From NCBI RefSeq assembly GCF_001518015.1, contig NZ_LPUY01000020.1:1-64000 (forward strand): DNA of 64,000 nucleotides, read 5' to 3'. The notes beneath the pieces were generated by a model. The model had not been told where the DNA came from, made no database searches, and saw only the letters and a program-made list of their open reading frames with translations. Each line of letters starts with the position of its first letter. Within the stretch, counting starts at the first letter, position 1. This document shows positions 9,263 through 20,702 of the stretch, in pieces. The position numbers and the translations under genes are program-made. Source of the DNA: Tritonibacter horizontis (lineage in GTDB: Bacteria > Pseudomonadota > Alphaproteobacteria > Rhodobacterales > Rhodobacteraceae).

Positions 9263-9879
9263 CGCTGACGTTCTGGGAACTTGCGATTTACGCTGGCGGT
9301 GTCTTTGCCCTGTTTCTGACGCCCGGCCCGGTCTGGTTGGCGCTGGTGGCGCGGGCCATTTCAGGCGGGTTTCACGCCGGCTGGCCCCTGGCGATCGGTG
9401 TCGCCATCGGCGATATCTTCTGGCCGCTGGTCGCAATTCTTGGGGTCAGCTGGATCACGGCTGCATCGGCGCAGATTGCGTTGGTTCTGAAAGGCGTTGC
9501 GGTGCTGGTTTTTCTGGTGATGGGGATCGCCACGATCCGCAGCGCCGGGCAACCGATTGCGGCCAACAGCCGTCTGACGCGGCCTGGCCCCTGGGCGGGG
9601 TTTGTTGCCGGGGTGATCGTGATCCTAGGCAATCCCAAGGCGGCGCTGTTCTACATGGGCATCCTGCCGGGGTTCTTTGATCTTTCGGGTGTGACGACGC
9701 GTGACATCGTGGCCATTTGCGCCGTGTCCATGGTGGTCCCCTTGCTGGGCAATATCATCCTGGCGGGCTGTGTCAGCCGGGTGCGGACGCTGCTGCGCTC
9801 TCCGACCGCGATGCTGCGAATGAACCTTGGGGCGGGCTATTTGCTGATCGCGGTGGCCTGCATCATTCCATTTACCTGA
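9259..9879 (+). CDS. LysE/RhtB family amino-acid exporter
   Basis: 206 residues, with about six hydrophobic segments. The N-terminal FALFLTPGPVWLALVARAISGGFHAG is the LysE-family signature region (TPGP). These proteins export amino acids or related small molecules across the inner membrane; the substrate cannot be deduced. It starts with GTG overlapping the recF stop. Its 3' end overlaps the end of the convergent tetR-type gene by eight bases. Confidence 0.88.
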   Translation: MTLTFWELAIYAGGVFALFLTPGPVWLALVARAISGGFHAGWPLAIGVAIGDIFWPLVAILGVSWITAASAQIALVLKGVAVLVFLVMGIATIRSAGQPIAANSRLTRPGPWAGFVAGVIVILGNPKAALFYMGILPGFFDLSGVTTRDIVAICAVSMVVPLLGNIILAGCVSRVRTLLRSPTAMLRMNLGAGYLLIAVACIIPFT

Positions 9880-10456
9880 CCAACCAGCAGGACAGGAAGG
9901 GCGCAAGCGCCTGAGCGGGGGGCTGTTTTTCGTGCTCCATACAGAAACCCAGCGCCAGGACGTGGTTGAGGAAGGCCTGTATGCCCTCGGCCAGTAGGGC
10001 GGGGTCGCGATCCGCCCGGATCTGCCCATGGGCCTGCATCTGAGCGATCCAACCTGCGAACATGGTGATCTGCCGGGTGAAGCTTTCGGTGATGACGGCG
10101 TCAACCTCGGCGCCGGTGGTGCCGGAGTATCGCAACAGCAGATCAAAGATCACCCGGTCCTGCGCCACAAAATCCAACATCGGGGTCAGCCGGATGGCGA
10201 TGTCTTCGGGGTGCGTCGGGGGCGGAGTTGCCTCCATTTCGTCGAGGAATTCGGTCATGCGCGCGCCCAGAATGACCGCCAGCAGGCCGTCCTTGTCGCC
10301 GAAGTGGGAGAAGAACGTCCCCTTGGCGACCCCCGCGTGGGCAACGACGTCCTCGACCCGGAGAGCAGAGTAGCCCTGCGTCGCAACGATTGTCTTTGCC
10401 ACTGTCAGGAGCTTCGCTCTTGTTTCCAAACGACGTTTCTGGGGAGCTCGGGTCAT
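9872..10456 (-). CDS. TetR family transcriptional regulator
   Basis: 194 residues from the ATG at 10456. The N-terminal helix-turn-helix is clear (LLTVAKTIVATQGYSALRVEDVVAHAGVAKGTFFSHFGDK), and the C-terminal ligand domain is unlike anything I can name. It is divergent from a flavodoxin-like quinone reductase gene. Three copies of a TGACC-N2-GGTCA-type palindrome lie in the 113-bp space between them, so it most likely represses both genes and responds to an electrophile or quinone. An upstream TTG at 10495 in frame would put operator sequence inside the gene and is less likely. Confidence 0.88.
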   Translation of the reverse strand: MTRAPQKRRLETRAKLLTVAKTIVATQGYSALRVEDVVAHAGVAKGTFFSHFGDKDGLLAVILGARMTEFLDEMEATPPPTHPEDIAIRLTPMLDFVAQDRVIFDLLLRYSGTTGAEVDAVITESFTRQITMFAGWIAQMQAHGQIRADRDPALLAEGIQAFLNHVLALGFCMEHEKQPPAQALAPFLSCWLVR

Positions 10457-10482
10457 GGGGCAGGCACGCTTTCGATAAATAG

Positions 10483-10546
10483 TGACCGTAGTCAATTTAT
10501 TAGTTGACCACGGTCATTTTGTGAGTCAATAAGATGACCACGGTCA
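10483..10546. promoter_or_regulatory. Triple palindromic operator between tetR gene and quinone reductase gene
   Basis: Three 12-bp sites: TGACCGTAGTCA (10483-10494, one mismatch to perfect symmetry) and two exact TGACCACGGTCA copies (10505-10516 and 10535-10546). Start-to-start spacing is 22 and 30 bp. They sit exactly between the divergent start codons, the usual place for TetR operators. Binding by the neighbouring TetR protein is inferred. Confidence 0.72.
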
Positions 10547-10569
10547 CATTTATCAGATTGGAACTGCGC

Positions 10570-11163
10570 ATGTCTACGCGGAAAATTATCCTCTTGAATG
10601 GCCACCCCGGCCGGACGTCCCTGAACAAAACCCTGGCGGAAACCTATCGTGCGGCGGCGGAAAAAGCCGGCCATGAGGTTCGGTTTCATGACCTGGCCGA
10701 GATGAGCTTTGACATGGATTTCGGCGAGGGTGGATTTGGCGATCCCAAACCGCTGGAACCGGACCTCGAAGCGCTGGTGAGAGACCTGGAATGGGCCGAG
10801 CATGTGGTGCTGACGACACCGATCTGGTGGGGCGCGATCCCGGCGAAGCTGAAAGGCGCCTTTGACCGGGCATTGCTGCCGGGCCGGACCTTCAACACGC
10901 GCAAGCTCTCGGCGCTGGGATTGCCGGAACCGATGCTGACGGGCAAGACCGCGCGGGTTTTGCTGACCTCGGACACGCCGCCGGTCTTTTTGCGGCTGTT
11001 TTACAGCAACGCCATCAAAAAGATCCTGGCGCGGCAGATCCTGGGGTTTGTCGGCATCAAACCGACGCGCTTCACCTCCTTTGCTCCGGCGTCGCATCCG
11101 GAATCCTCCCGCGTTGGCGAATGGTGTGAAAAAGTGCGTGCACTTGGGGCGCGTGCCGCGTGA
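10570..11163 (+). CDS. NAD(P)H dehydrogenase (quinone)-type flavodoxin-like oxidoreductase
   Basis: 197 residues from ATG 10570 (GGAA upstream). The N-terminus KIILLNGHPGRTSLNKTLAE is the FMN phosphate-binding loop of the NQO1/MdaB/YwrO flavodoxin-like fold, and TTPIWWGAIPAKLKGAFDR is the second conserved flavin-contact region. It probably reduces quinones or related electrophiles with two electrons. An upstream ATG at 10534 lies inside operator site 3 and is unlikely to be the start. Divergent regulation by the adjacent TetR protein is expected. Confidence 0.85.
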   Translation: MSTRKIILLNGHPGRTSLNKTLAETYRAAAEKAGHEVRFHDLAEMSFDMDFGEGGFGDPKPLEPDLEALVRDLEWAEHVVLTTPIWWGAIPAKLKGAFDRALLPGRTFNTRKLSALGLPEPMLTGKTARVLLTSDTPPVFLRLFYSNAIKKILARQILGFVGIKPTRFTSFAPASHPESSRVGEWCEKVRALGARAA

Positions 11164-11191
11164 TTCTGCCAAGAAAAAAAGGGGCTTGCGC

Positions 11192-11220
11192 GTGACATCC
11201 CCCCCCGGACCGCGTATAAA
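11192..11220 (+). promoter_or_regulatory. Putative sigma-70 promoter of gyrB
   Basis: GTGACA at 11192-11197 and TATAAA at 11215-11220 are separated by 17 bp, a good housekeeping promoter 28 bases upstream of the gyrB ATG. The AGGA at about 11238 is the ribosome-binding site. Confidence 0.55.
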
Positions 11221-11248
11221 ATCCGAAAGTAAAAATAGGATGGCGTGA

Positions 11249-13666
<2,418 letters not shown>

Positions 13667-13667
13667 A

Positions 13668-13672
13668 CCTTG
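13668..13672. repeat. Left target-site duplication CCTTG
   Basis: The five bases immediately before the TGTAGGGAAGCG end are CCTTG, and the same five bases follow the other end at 29128-29132. Five-base duplications are characteristic of Tn7/Tn5053-family transposition. Confidence 0.9.
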
Positions 13673-13715
13673 TGTAGGGAAGCGGATAAGTTTGCGTGGC
13701 GCGCATAAGTTTGCG
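13673..13715. repeat. Left transposon end: inverted repeat plus two internal sites
   Basis: The terminal 12-mer is followed by two 15-bp direct sites, GCGGATAAGTTTGCG (13682-13696) and GCGCATAAGTTTGCG (13701-13715), 19 bp apart. A degenerate third match falls at 13720 at the same spacing. Such arrays are TnsB/TniA transposase-binding sites in Tn7-like elements. The first site starts nine bases from the tip, exactly as at the right end. Confidence 0.85.
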
Positions 13716-14082
13716 CGTCTCTCACAACTTTCGTGGACCTATAATACTTATTAATCAGTATCTTGCGGTTTTTTTGTCACGATGGCTATGTTGCAGAACC
13801 ATGTCGAAGCCATCATCCTCCTGTCTGGCGTAGACGATTCCATTACCCTGCCAATGGCCAGACTTCACCCATTGCCCCTGACAGCTTAGGTCTTATCTAT
13901 GGGGGCAGCATGCCCCAATTAAGCTGTTTGGTTCTTCTCCAAACATCTGCAAGAAATCATTATTTGCGGTGTCCGATCGAACCATAAGCTTTACTTTATA
14001 GTAGCGCTTCCAGCGCCAGAAGGCAGAGAAGCCGACTTTGTCTACGGTAGTTAGGGCTTGCAGCGGTGCGAAAAGGACACTT
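13716..14082. other. Non-coding interior of the left transposon end
   Basis: No gene is supported in these 367 bases. The sequence is AT-rich near 13740-13780. A small hairpin GGGGCA-GCA-TGCCCC lies at 13902-13916 and could help terminate the minus-strand hsd transcript, although it has no T-run. Confidence 0.5.
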
Positions 14083-17000
14083 TTAGAGCATCAATCCTGC
14101 AGTGTACCGCTGCTCGAAAAACTTGAAGATGTCATCTGTGCGGATCTCTAACTCCTTATCGTTATATTTCGAAGCCGGGAGTCCAGTATTTTCATCGTAC
14201 AGGAGGTCGTAAATTTCTTGGCGAAGACCTGCTCGCGTTGCTTGCTTCTGAAAGATGTCGTTGACCTGTTCCATCCGCGCCTTAAGGGCCTCCAACACAG
14301 CGATAGAGGCAGACTTGATTTGCTTGATCTCCTCCTGGGATAGGTCAGCCCTAAAAAGAAGGTCAAAGATTGGCTTCTGATCGGCCGACAATCCCATAGC
14401 TACGTGAGATTGCGCCTCGGCCTCCATCTCAGCAGCGAGGTGTATGAGAGCCTCGAATGTCGCCTCGATTGTGTTCTTGTCTTTCTCTTTGTTGTATTCC
14501 TTGATGATCTTGTCGAACCGCTCTTCGAAATCCGTCAGGGTCGGATTTGCTGCCAACATTTTTGCCAATCGATTTCTCACGACCTCACGGAGGTCCTGAG
14601 TATCGCTGGCTTTTCTCTCGCTTTTCGCGAATTCCTTACGCAGGAGGTCGAAATTCACCTTCGAAATATCAAATATTCGATCACCCTCGGTGTCTGGAGT
14701 TATTTGGATCGCGTCGGCAACAATGGCGTTGAGTCGCTGGATGATCGCTGTCGTGTCAGCTTCCGCCTTATCATCCTGGAGGGAGCCATAAATGTAGTTG
14801 ATAGCTTGGTAGGATTTTTTGAAATCCTCTGCCCATCCAAAGGTCAGGCATGCCTTATATTTGCGGAAGACAGCCCGCGCGACAATTTCAAAGCCTTTCC
14901 GGGTTTCATCGTTCTGATTTATTGTCTCTTTGACGTCTTTAAGGGCCTTGAGCTTGTCAAAGCCTTCGGCCTTGCGCAGCCGGTCCAAATCAAACCCACC
15001 TTCTCTCAGGCGCTCTCCGACCAGTGCAATTGCTTCGACGAGTTCGCTTCGCAGTTTTTCTTCTGGATTTACAGGGTCGACATCTGGCCCAGGCTCATCG
15101 GGGCCACCAAGAGTTCCACCCCCAGTATGGCCAGCAAAAGTCGCAAGGGCCTTGCGCAGGTTTTTCAAGATTCCGCAGTAGTCGACGATTAACCCGTTGT
15201 TCTTACCTTCTTTCACGCGATTTGCCCGAGCAATTGCCTGCATCAGGGTATGGGCCTGCAATGGCTTGTCGAGGTACAGGGTCGATAGAGACGGAACGTC
15301 GAAGCCAGTCAGCCACATGGCGCAGACGATCACAATGCGGAAGGGATGCTCTTCCCGTTTGAACGCTGTCTCGACATCCAGCCGCATATCGATTTCGCGG
15401 CCACCGACTTTTTCCTTAACCGTAAAGCCATCCTTCATTCGCTTGCGATGCGGGATGATGTCGAGGCCCCAGTCTTTGAATTTCTTGATCTCATTCTGCT
15501 CGTCGCTGACAACAACGGCCATCTCGGTCTCGCGCATCCAGGCAATCTTGGCCTCGCGCTGAAGCCGTTCTTGGTCGTCGGCGATGGAACCGAGTTCGGC
15601 CTCAAGCGCAGCGATTTGGGCCTCCCACTCGGCCTGAATGTAGTTGTACATCCGAACGGCCGTGACCTTGTCGATGGCGACATACATCGCCTTGCCGCTT
15701 TCCCAGTTGGTTGAGAAGTGCCAGGCGAAATCCTTTGCCACATGCTTCAGGCGCGGCTCGGCTGTGACGATGTGATACTCGCGTTTCAGATCGTCTGACA
15801 GTTTCGCGGCCACATCTGGGTCATCCACCTCGGCTTCGGCCAAGGCATCAGCCAGGCGGCCATTCAGGTCTGCCCCCGCGATTTTTAGCTTGTCGCCACG
15901 GGCATCGTAGAACAGCGGCAAAGTCGCTCCGTCCTCGATGGCATCCTGGAAGTCGTAGGTGGACAGATACCCACCAAACACCTGCCTGGTGATCTCGTCA
16001 TTGGCGAACAAGGCTTTCTTGGCTGCGTCCTCATCGCTGATCGCCTCTACATTGGCCTTCAGAGTCTCAGACACCTTCTCCTGCGCCTTCTGGGCAAGTT
16101 TTGACAGGTGGTCGATTTCCTTGATCAAGGTCTTGGCCTGATCCGCCAGCGGCTGCATCGCCGTCCACGCCGCCGTCAGCGCGTCGATCGAGGCATCAGG
16201 CTGTGCCAACGCGGCGGCAGCCTCCCCATAGGTCTGTGCATCGGCGTTCAGCTTCTTAACACTGGTTTTCAATTCGGCGGTGTCGGTATGCGCGATGAAA
16301 TGGGTGCAAGCCTTGCCCAGCACATCCAGCAGGTCGGCAAAGTCAGTCTGCTGGGCCTCGTCCCGCGCGGTGGACAGATAATCCTGCACCAACCCGGCAA
16401 AGCGGTCTTCTTGCCCACGATACAGCCAGACGATGGAGGTGAGGTTCTTTTCCTGTTCAGGTGAGAAGTCGCAGATCTTGCGCGTCACCTTGCGGAAAAC
16501 CTGCCGCGCATCCAGCATCAGCACCTTGTCGCGCAGATGCTCGGGCTTGCCCTTGTCCATGAACCAGATCTCGCAGGGTACGGTGCGCGTGTAGAAGAAG
16601 TTGCCCCGGATCGCGAGCATGACATCCATGTCACCGGTCTTGACCATCGCCTCGCGGACCTTGGCCTCTTGCCCGCCCGCCGAGGACGCCTGCGACGACA
16701 TGACGATGCCTGCGCGGCCCGTTTCGGACAGGTAGGAATGGAAGAAGGACATCCAGACGTAGTTGCCGTTCGAGACTTTGCCGCCCTTGTTCCCGCCCGG
16801 TAGACCGAAGGATAGGCGCTTGTCATCCTTCATCTTCTCGGCGTCGATTTCGTCGACGTTGAAAGGCGGGTTGGCCATGACGTAGTCGAAGGGGGCTTGG
16901 CCCTTGTGCGGGTCTTCGTAGTAGCTGATGGCTTTCTGGATATCACCCTCAAGGCCATGCACCGCGAGGTTCATCTTGGCCAGGCGTAGGGTCGTCGGGT

Positions 17001-17598
17001 TCTTCTCCATCCCATAGAAGGTGAGACGTTCGTTCGGGTTGGCTTTCATGGTCTCCACGAAGTGGGCAGACTGCACGAACATGCCGCCAGACCCGCAGGC
17101 TGGGTCGATGACCTTGCCACTTGTGGGCTCGATGACATTCACAATGGTTTCCACGATGCTGATCGGCGTGAAAAATTCGCCGTTGTCGTGGGCTTTCTGG
17201 TCGGCGAACTGGGTCAGGAAATATTCGTAGATGCGGCCGAACACGTCGCCGTCTGCTTTGTGAAGCGCCGGGTCATTGAAAATGCGCAGCACCTGTCGCA
17301 AGGCGTCTTCATCAAGCTCGGCGTATTCCTGTTTCGGCAGAAGCCCTTCCAAGGTTGTGTAGTCTTCTTCGATCGACTTCATCGCCGCGATGACGGCCGT
17401 TGATGCTGTCTCGCTTTCAGGAAGGCTCACCAGGTAATCGAACTGAGCGTTGTCGCGAAGGAAAATGGACGAACGCGCTGAGAAATCTTCCTTGGTCAAA
17501 GCGCGGGTTTTGCCCCCGCGAGATGGCAAGGTTGGGATGATCTCGTCACGCACCTTGAGAAAGCGCGAGTAGGCATGACGTAGAAAGATCAGGCCCAT
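14083..17598 (-). pseudogene. Decayed type I restriction-modification gene: HsdM-HsdR in-frame fusion
   Basis: 1,171 codons. Residues 1-510 are an HsdM N6-adenine methyltransferase: DPACGSGG at 165-172 (SAM motif I), NPPF at 243-246 (catalytic motif IV), then the C-terminal coiled-coil. From about residue 533 (DEITRQVFGGYLSTYDFQDAIEDGA) it is the C-terminal part of HsdR, with late helicase motifs such as TGFDVPSLSTLYLDKPL and QAIARANR. The HsdR nuclease domain and Walker A half are missing, as is any HsdS specificity subunit, so a deletion near 16,000 fused the two genes. The HsdM N-terminus is also missing about 40-50 residues; homology begins right at the ATG. Restriction is almost certainly lost; orphan methylation without HsdS is unlikely. 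Confidence 0.85.
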
Positions 17599-17624
17599 AT
17601 CTGCGCCGCTTTGCTGAAGCCGAA

Positions 17625-19343
17625 ATGTGGCCTGATGTGTCTGACTTTCTCGGGTCCTTTGGCTTGCGTTACGGCAGACCGCTCATCGAGGGCGCTTTGG
17701 AAGTGGAGGGCATCCTCGAACTCCCTGCAGGTACTCTCAGAAATATTCTTCCTTCCGCAAGGCCATCAATACCGACCCGAAACTGGAGGTTCGAACGCCA
17801 TCATAGCGCGCCCGTATGTCCGGACTGTATTTCGGACGGTAAGCCGCACCATCATTCATGGCGGCACAGTTTCGTGACGGCCTGCTCCGAACATGGTTTG
17901 AGGCTCGTCGATGAATGCCCGATGTGCGGTGAGAATTTCATGCCCGGTCGCGGCGGGTATGACAGTTGCCATTGTGGCTGTCCGCTTGATCGCTTGCCGC
18001 GGAATCAGGCGCTGGAGGTAGAGGTTGCCTTGTCCGCGCTGATCTCCGGCGACATGCACCCCGCGCGATCTGCGCTCCCACCTGCTTTGGCATTTCGCAC
18101 ACCGGTAGACATTGGGGAGTTCGTATACTTTTTGGCAAGCGTCGAAGTCGAAACCGAGACCGGAAAACAGGGCAAGACGCCACTTCCAAAAAATCTGGCG
18201 GAGGCTACTGCATTTCTCGAACCAGTATTCTCTACCTTTTGTGACTGGCCGGCGAGGTTCGAGTGTGCAGTATCGGCACGGTTGTCAAACTCAGGCGCCC
18301 CAACCGCTCCCATGCGGCTTGGCAAGTGGTACCAACGGCTGAACGCATTCGACGGCCAAGCATACAATGACTTTCATGCTACCCTCGGAAAGGTCGTCCA
18401 ACGTGAGTTTGATGGTGCCTATGCAGGGGGAGCCGACGCCCCTTCTGATATGCGGAATTGGGTCAGTGCTGCAGAGGCAGCAAAGATTTTGCACATCCGT
18501 GCAGACCGTCTTGTGGATGCGACGGCAAAACAACGCATCCCCGGGAGGAAATATGCATCGGGCTTCGGGCACCGACACACGATGATCCACCGCGATACCG
18601 TAGCTGATATTGCGCGAGACAGGCAGCGTTTCATCGACAAAACTACGGCAAGGGAGGTCTTCGGCATATCGCGCAAACAATATGACCTTCTTGCTGAAGC
18701 TGGTTTTATTTGTCGGTTCATTCCTGAAACTTTGCCACCGCTGGTGGATGGCCAACACGACAGTGTCGCAATCAAACGGTTCGTCGCAGATACCGCCTCT
18801 ACCGCGACTGAAGTTGAAGGAACGACCGTTGCCCTCAAAGATCTGAATCTTCGCTTCACCACAGATGCGGCTGCGTTGAAGGAAGTATTTTGTCGTATCT
18901 CGAACGGCCGCCTTCGGCCCGCAAAGGGTTCCACAGATGGGCGCTTCGCTGGATTTCGGTTCTCCCGCAAAGAGGTTGATACAATCATCGCTGCCGTGCG
19001 CCATGGGCCAGGTCTCACCATTCAACTGGTCGCCGAACTGACAGGCTGGAAGGATCAATGCGTCGCGCAATGGTGCAAGCAAGGCCTGATCCAGCACGAA
19101 GAATATCCTCACGCAGGCAAGGTTGGCCGTATCATCAGCCAGGAAGACTTATGCAGGTTCCAAATGGAATATGTGCCAGTCTCTACTCTTGCGGGCCAGC
19201 TTGGCACATCCGCCCGCCATCTCATGACCACACTCTCGAATATTGGCATTGAGACCATCGGGGCTTTTCAGGATGGCACCGCTTGGCGTGGTCACCTCCT
19301 CAAACTTTCCGACTTGGCTTCAGCACGAAAGACGACGCAATGA
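17625..19343 (+). CDS. TniQ/TnsD-like target-selection protein, 5'-truncated
   Basis: 572 codons from the first ATG. TniQ zinc-binding pattern: C65-P-D-C68, C87-x2-H90, C98-P-M-C101 and CHCGC near 115-119, with the typical phrase CSEHGLRLVDECPMC. The C-terminal 350 residues hold several helix-turn-helix-like modules (around VSAAEAAKILHI, TAREVFGISRKQYDLL, TIQLVAELTGWKDQ and PVSTLAGQLGTSARHL), so it resembles long, DNA-reading TnsD proteins rather than short TniQ. In frame upstream, codons at 17601-17624 read LRRFAEAE, continuing TniQ homology, but this breaks at about 17600: the true start and about 20 residues are lost. It probably chose the target for transposition, perhaps the gyrB 3' end. 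The stop overlaps the next start (ATGA). Confidence 0.82.
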   Translation: MWPDVSDFLGSFGLRYGRPLIEGALEVEGILELPAGTLRNILPSARPSIPTRNWRFERHHSAPVCPDCISDGKPHHHSWRHSFVTACSEHGLRLVDECPMCGENFMPGRGGYDSCHCGCPLDRLPRNQALEVEVALSALISGDMHPARSALPPALAFRTPVDIGEFVYFLASVEVETETGKQGKTPLPKNLAEATAFLEPVFSTFCDWPARFECAVSARLSNSGAPTAPMRLGKWYQRLNAFDGQAYNDFHATLGKVVQREFDGAYAGGADAPSDMRNWVSAAEAAKILHIRADRLVDATAKQRIPGRKYASGFGHRHTMIHRDTVADIARDRQRFIDKTTAREVFGISRKQYDLLAEAGFICRFIPETLPPLVDGQHDSVAIKRFVADTASTATEVEGTTVALKDLNLRFTTDAAALKEVFCRISNGRLRPAKGSTDGRFAGFRFSRKEVDTIIAAVRHGPGLTIQLVAELTGWKDQCVAQWCKQGLIQHEEYPHAGKVGRIISQEDLCRFQMEYVPVSTLAGQLGTSARHLMTTLSNIGIETIGAFQDGTAWRGHLLKLSDLASARKTTQ

Positions 19344-19942
19344 AATCTGATTTCAGAACGTTCTCGGATCTGCCAAAATCGATTTTACGACCATTCAACT
19401 TGGATGAAGTCGCTGCGGTTGTTGACGTGGATCGCAAGGTTGTGGTCCGAATGATTAAGAAAGGTGGATTTCCTAAGTCCATATTTTCCAGTTCAAAGAC
19501 GGCTGTTAGCGGTTCCCAGCCGATGCTCAAACCGATCGCGTGCCCAATTGTACATTTTGACCTGGCGGCCGGACACCTTCTTAGTCCTCGGCTCCGCCGT
19601 AAATTGTTGCGAGAGATTGGCGATGTAGCGAGAGGCTCTTCGAAGCAAGGTGTATTCAAGAAAGGCATATTGCGCGTTGATTTGACCGGCTCGGTCACGA
19701 AGACGGTTTCAAGAATGGCCTCATTGGCAAGCGCCGAGGCTGCAGTCCTATTCGATCCTGAAATCAGGGGAGGGTTGCCGGTCATGCGGGGAACACGAAT
19801 TGGTGTTTACGAATTAGCGGATCTCTGCAGGTTTGAAACGGTTCACTACATTTTGGAGAATTTCCCAAGCCTGACGGCAGAGCATCTTGAACAGGCAAGC
19901 CTATATGCAAGGGCTCATCCGCTCAGTAGTGTCCCTGGTTGA
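19340..19942 (+). CDS. DUF433 (VapB45-like) protein coupled to tniQ
   Basis: 200 residues; the ATG overlaps the tniQ stop by four bases. The N-terminal part (RPFNLDEVAAVVDVDRKVVVRMIKKGGFP) looks like a helix-turn-helix. The C-terminal part (FDPEIRGGLPVMRGTRIGVYELADL ... NFPSLTAEHLEQASLYARAHP) is a DUF433 domain as in VapB45-type antitoxins, whose usual partner is a PIN-like toxin. No such toxin gene follows; the last residues LSSVPG differ from the usual charged tail, and non-coding sequence plus an IS derivative come next. It may be an orphaned antitoxin or a transposon accessory protein. Confidence 0.65.
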   Translation: MKSDFRTFSDLPKSILRPFNLDEVAAVVDVDRKVVVRMIKKGGFPKSIFSSSKTAVSGSQPMLKPIACPIVHFDLAAGHLLSPRLRRKLLREIGDVARGSSKQGVFKKGILRVDLTGSVTKTVSRMASLASAEAAVLFDPEIRGGLPVMRGTRIGVYELADLCRFETVHYILENFPSLTAEHLEQASLYARAHPLSSVPG

Positions 19943-20180
19943 GTTTGTTCTCTCTGGCAACCTGGAAAGGGCCACCGAAACCGCTGCTGCAGCTTGCACC
20001 TTCGGCGAGCCATGATGTCATTGGCTCGAAGCGGCCCATCAAAGAAGTAGCTTCTGCTGCCTTGATCCCCATGGAGATTGAAACGACCCATTGGAGCGGG
20101 CCTCATTGTTCGCGACCGATGCGAGTTTCCTATGCACATAGATCTGCGAGGGATGTTCGAAGGACAATTATCAAACTCTC
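19943..20180. other. Non-coding stretch between DUF433 gene and IS derivative
   Basis: No gene supported. The sequence TAGTGTCCCTGG at about 19927 resembles the outer tip of the IS256-type inverted repeat (TAGTGTCCCAGG), so this may be debris from an earlier insertion, but no matching second end was found. Confidence 0.35.
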
Positions 20181-20702
20181 GATAGTGTCCCAGGACGTGG
20201 TGTAACTTGTTCTCCGGCTGGGTGTTGAGCCGGTTTACAGGACGGCGATTTTCGCCGGGTCCATGATGTTATCCTCGCAGATGGCAGCGACGGTTTTCGC
20301 AGTTTGGGTATCTGAACATCGACGGCACCGGCACGCGTCTCCCATCGGCGTTCACGATACCCGTTTCGGCGGTTCATCCGCCCGGTGGAGCGCTCGTGTG
20401 CCCCGGCACCGCACAGCTGGTCTACATCCAGCGCCATCAACCGGTCGGCGACAAAGCCAAGCATCTCGGCAAGTATCTGGTGGTCGGCTGTCTCCGAAAG
20501 AAGCGCTTTCAACGCGGCCGTTTCTGATATCGTATCTTTGGTCATGGGGATCTCCTTGATCGGTAGGTCAGGTGTGCAACCCAATCCCTACCGGAGAACG
20601 TCCATGGCCGCCCAGCAACCCGCACGGGCTTCGCTTGAGCTACGCAAGGCTCCGTTCAGCCCGCGCTACCATCAGAATTACACCACCTCCTGGGACACTA
20701 TC
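20181..20702 (-). mobile_element. IS256-family deletion derivative with 8-bp target duplication
   Basis: Twenty-five-base terminal inverted repeats (20181-20205 and 20678-20702) match at 24 positions and begin GATAGTGTCCCAGGA. The element is flanked by a perfect 8-bp duplication, AAACTCTC, at 20173-20180 and 20703-20710, the size made by IS256-family transposases. At 522 bp it is far shorter than a complete IS256-type element (about 1.3 kb), so its middle is deleted and it can move only if a related transposase acts in trans. Confidence 0.88.
20228..20545 (-). pseudogene. N-terminal remnant of IS256-family transposase
   Basis: From ATG 20545 the minus strand reads MTKDTISETAALKALLSETA and then a stretch with GRMNRRNGYRERRWETRAG and VDVQIPKLRK, the conserved N-terminus of IS256/Mutator-type transposases. 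After about 90 residues homology ends at the internal deletion, and the DDE catalytic core is absent. The end coordinate is approximate. Confidence 0.75.

Noticed and set aside
19925-20172. A second insertion sequence starting near TAGTGTCCCTGG
   Set aside because: Only about 12 bases resemble the IS256-type tip, no opposite end or transposase coding sequence is visible, and no duplication could be defined.
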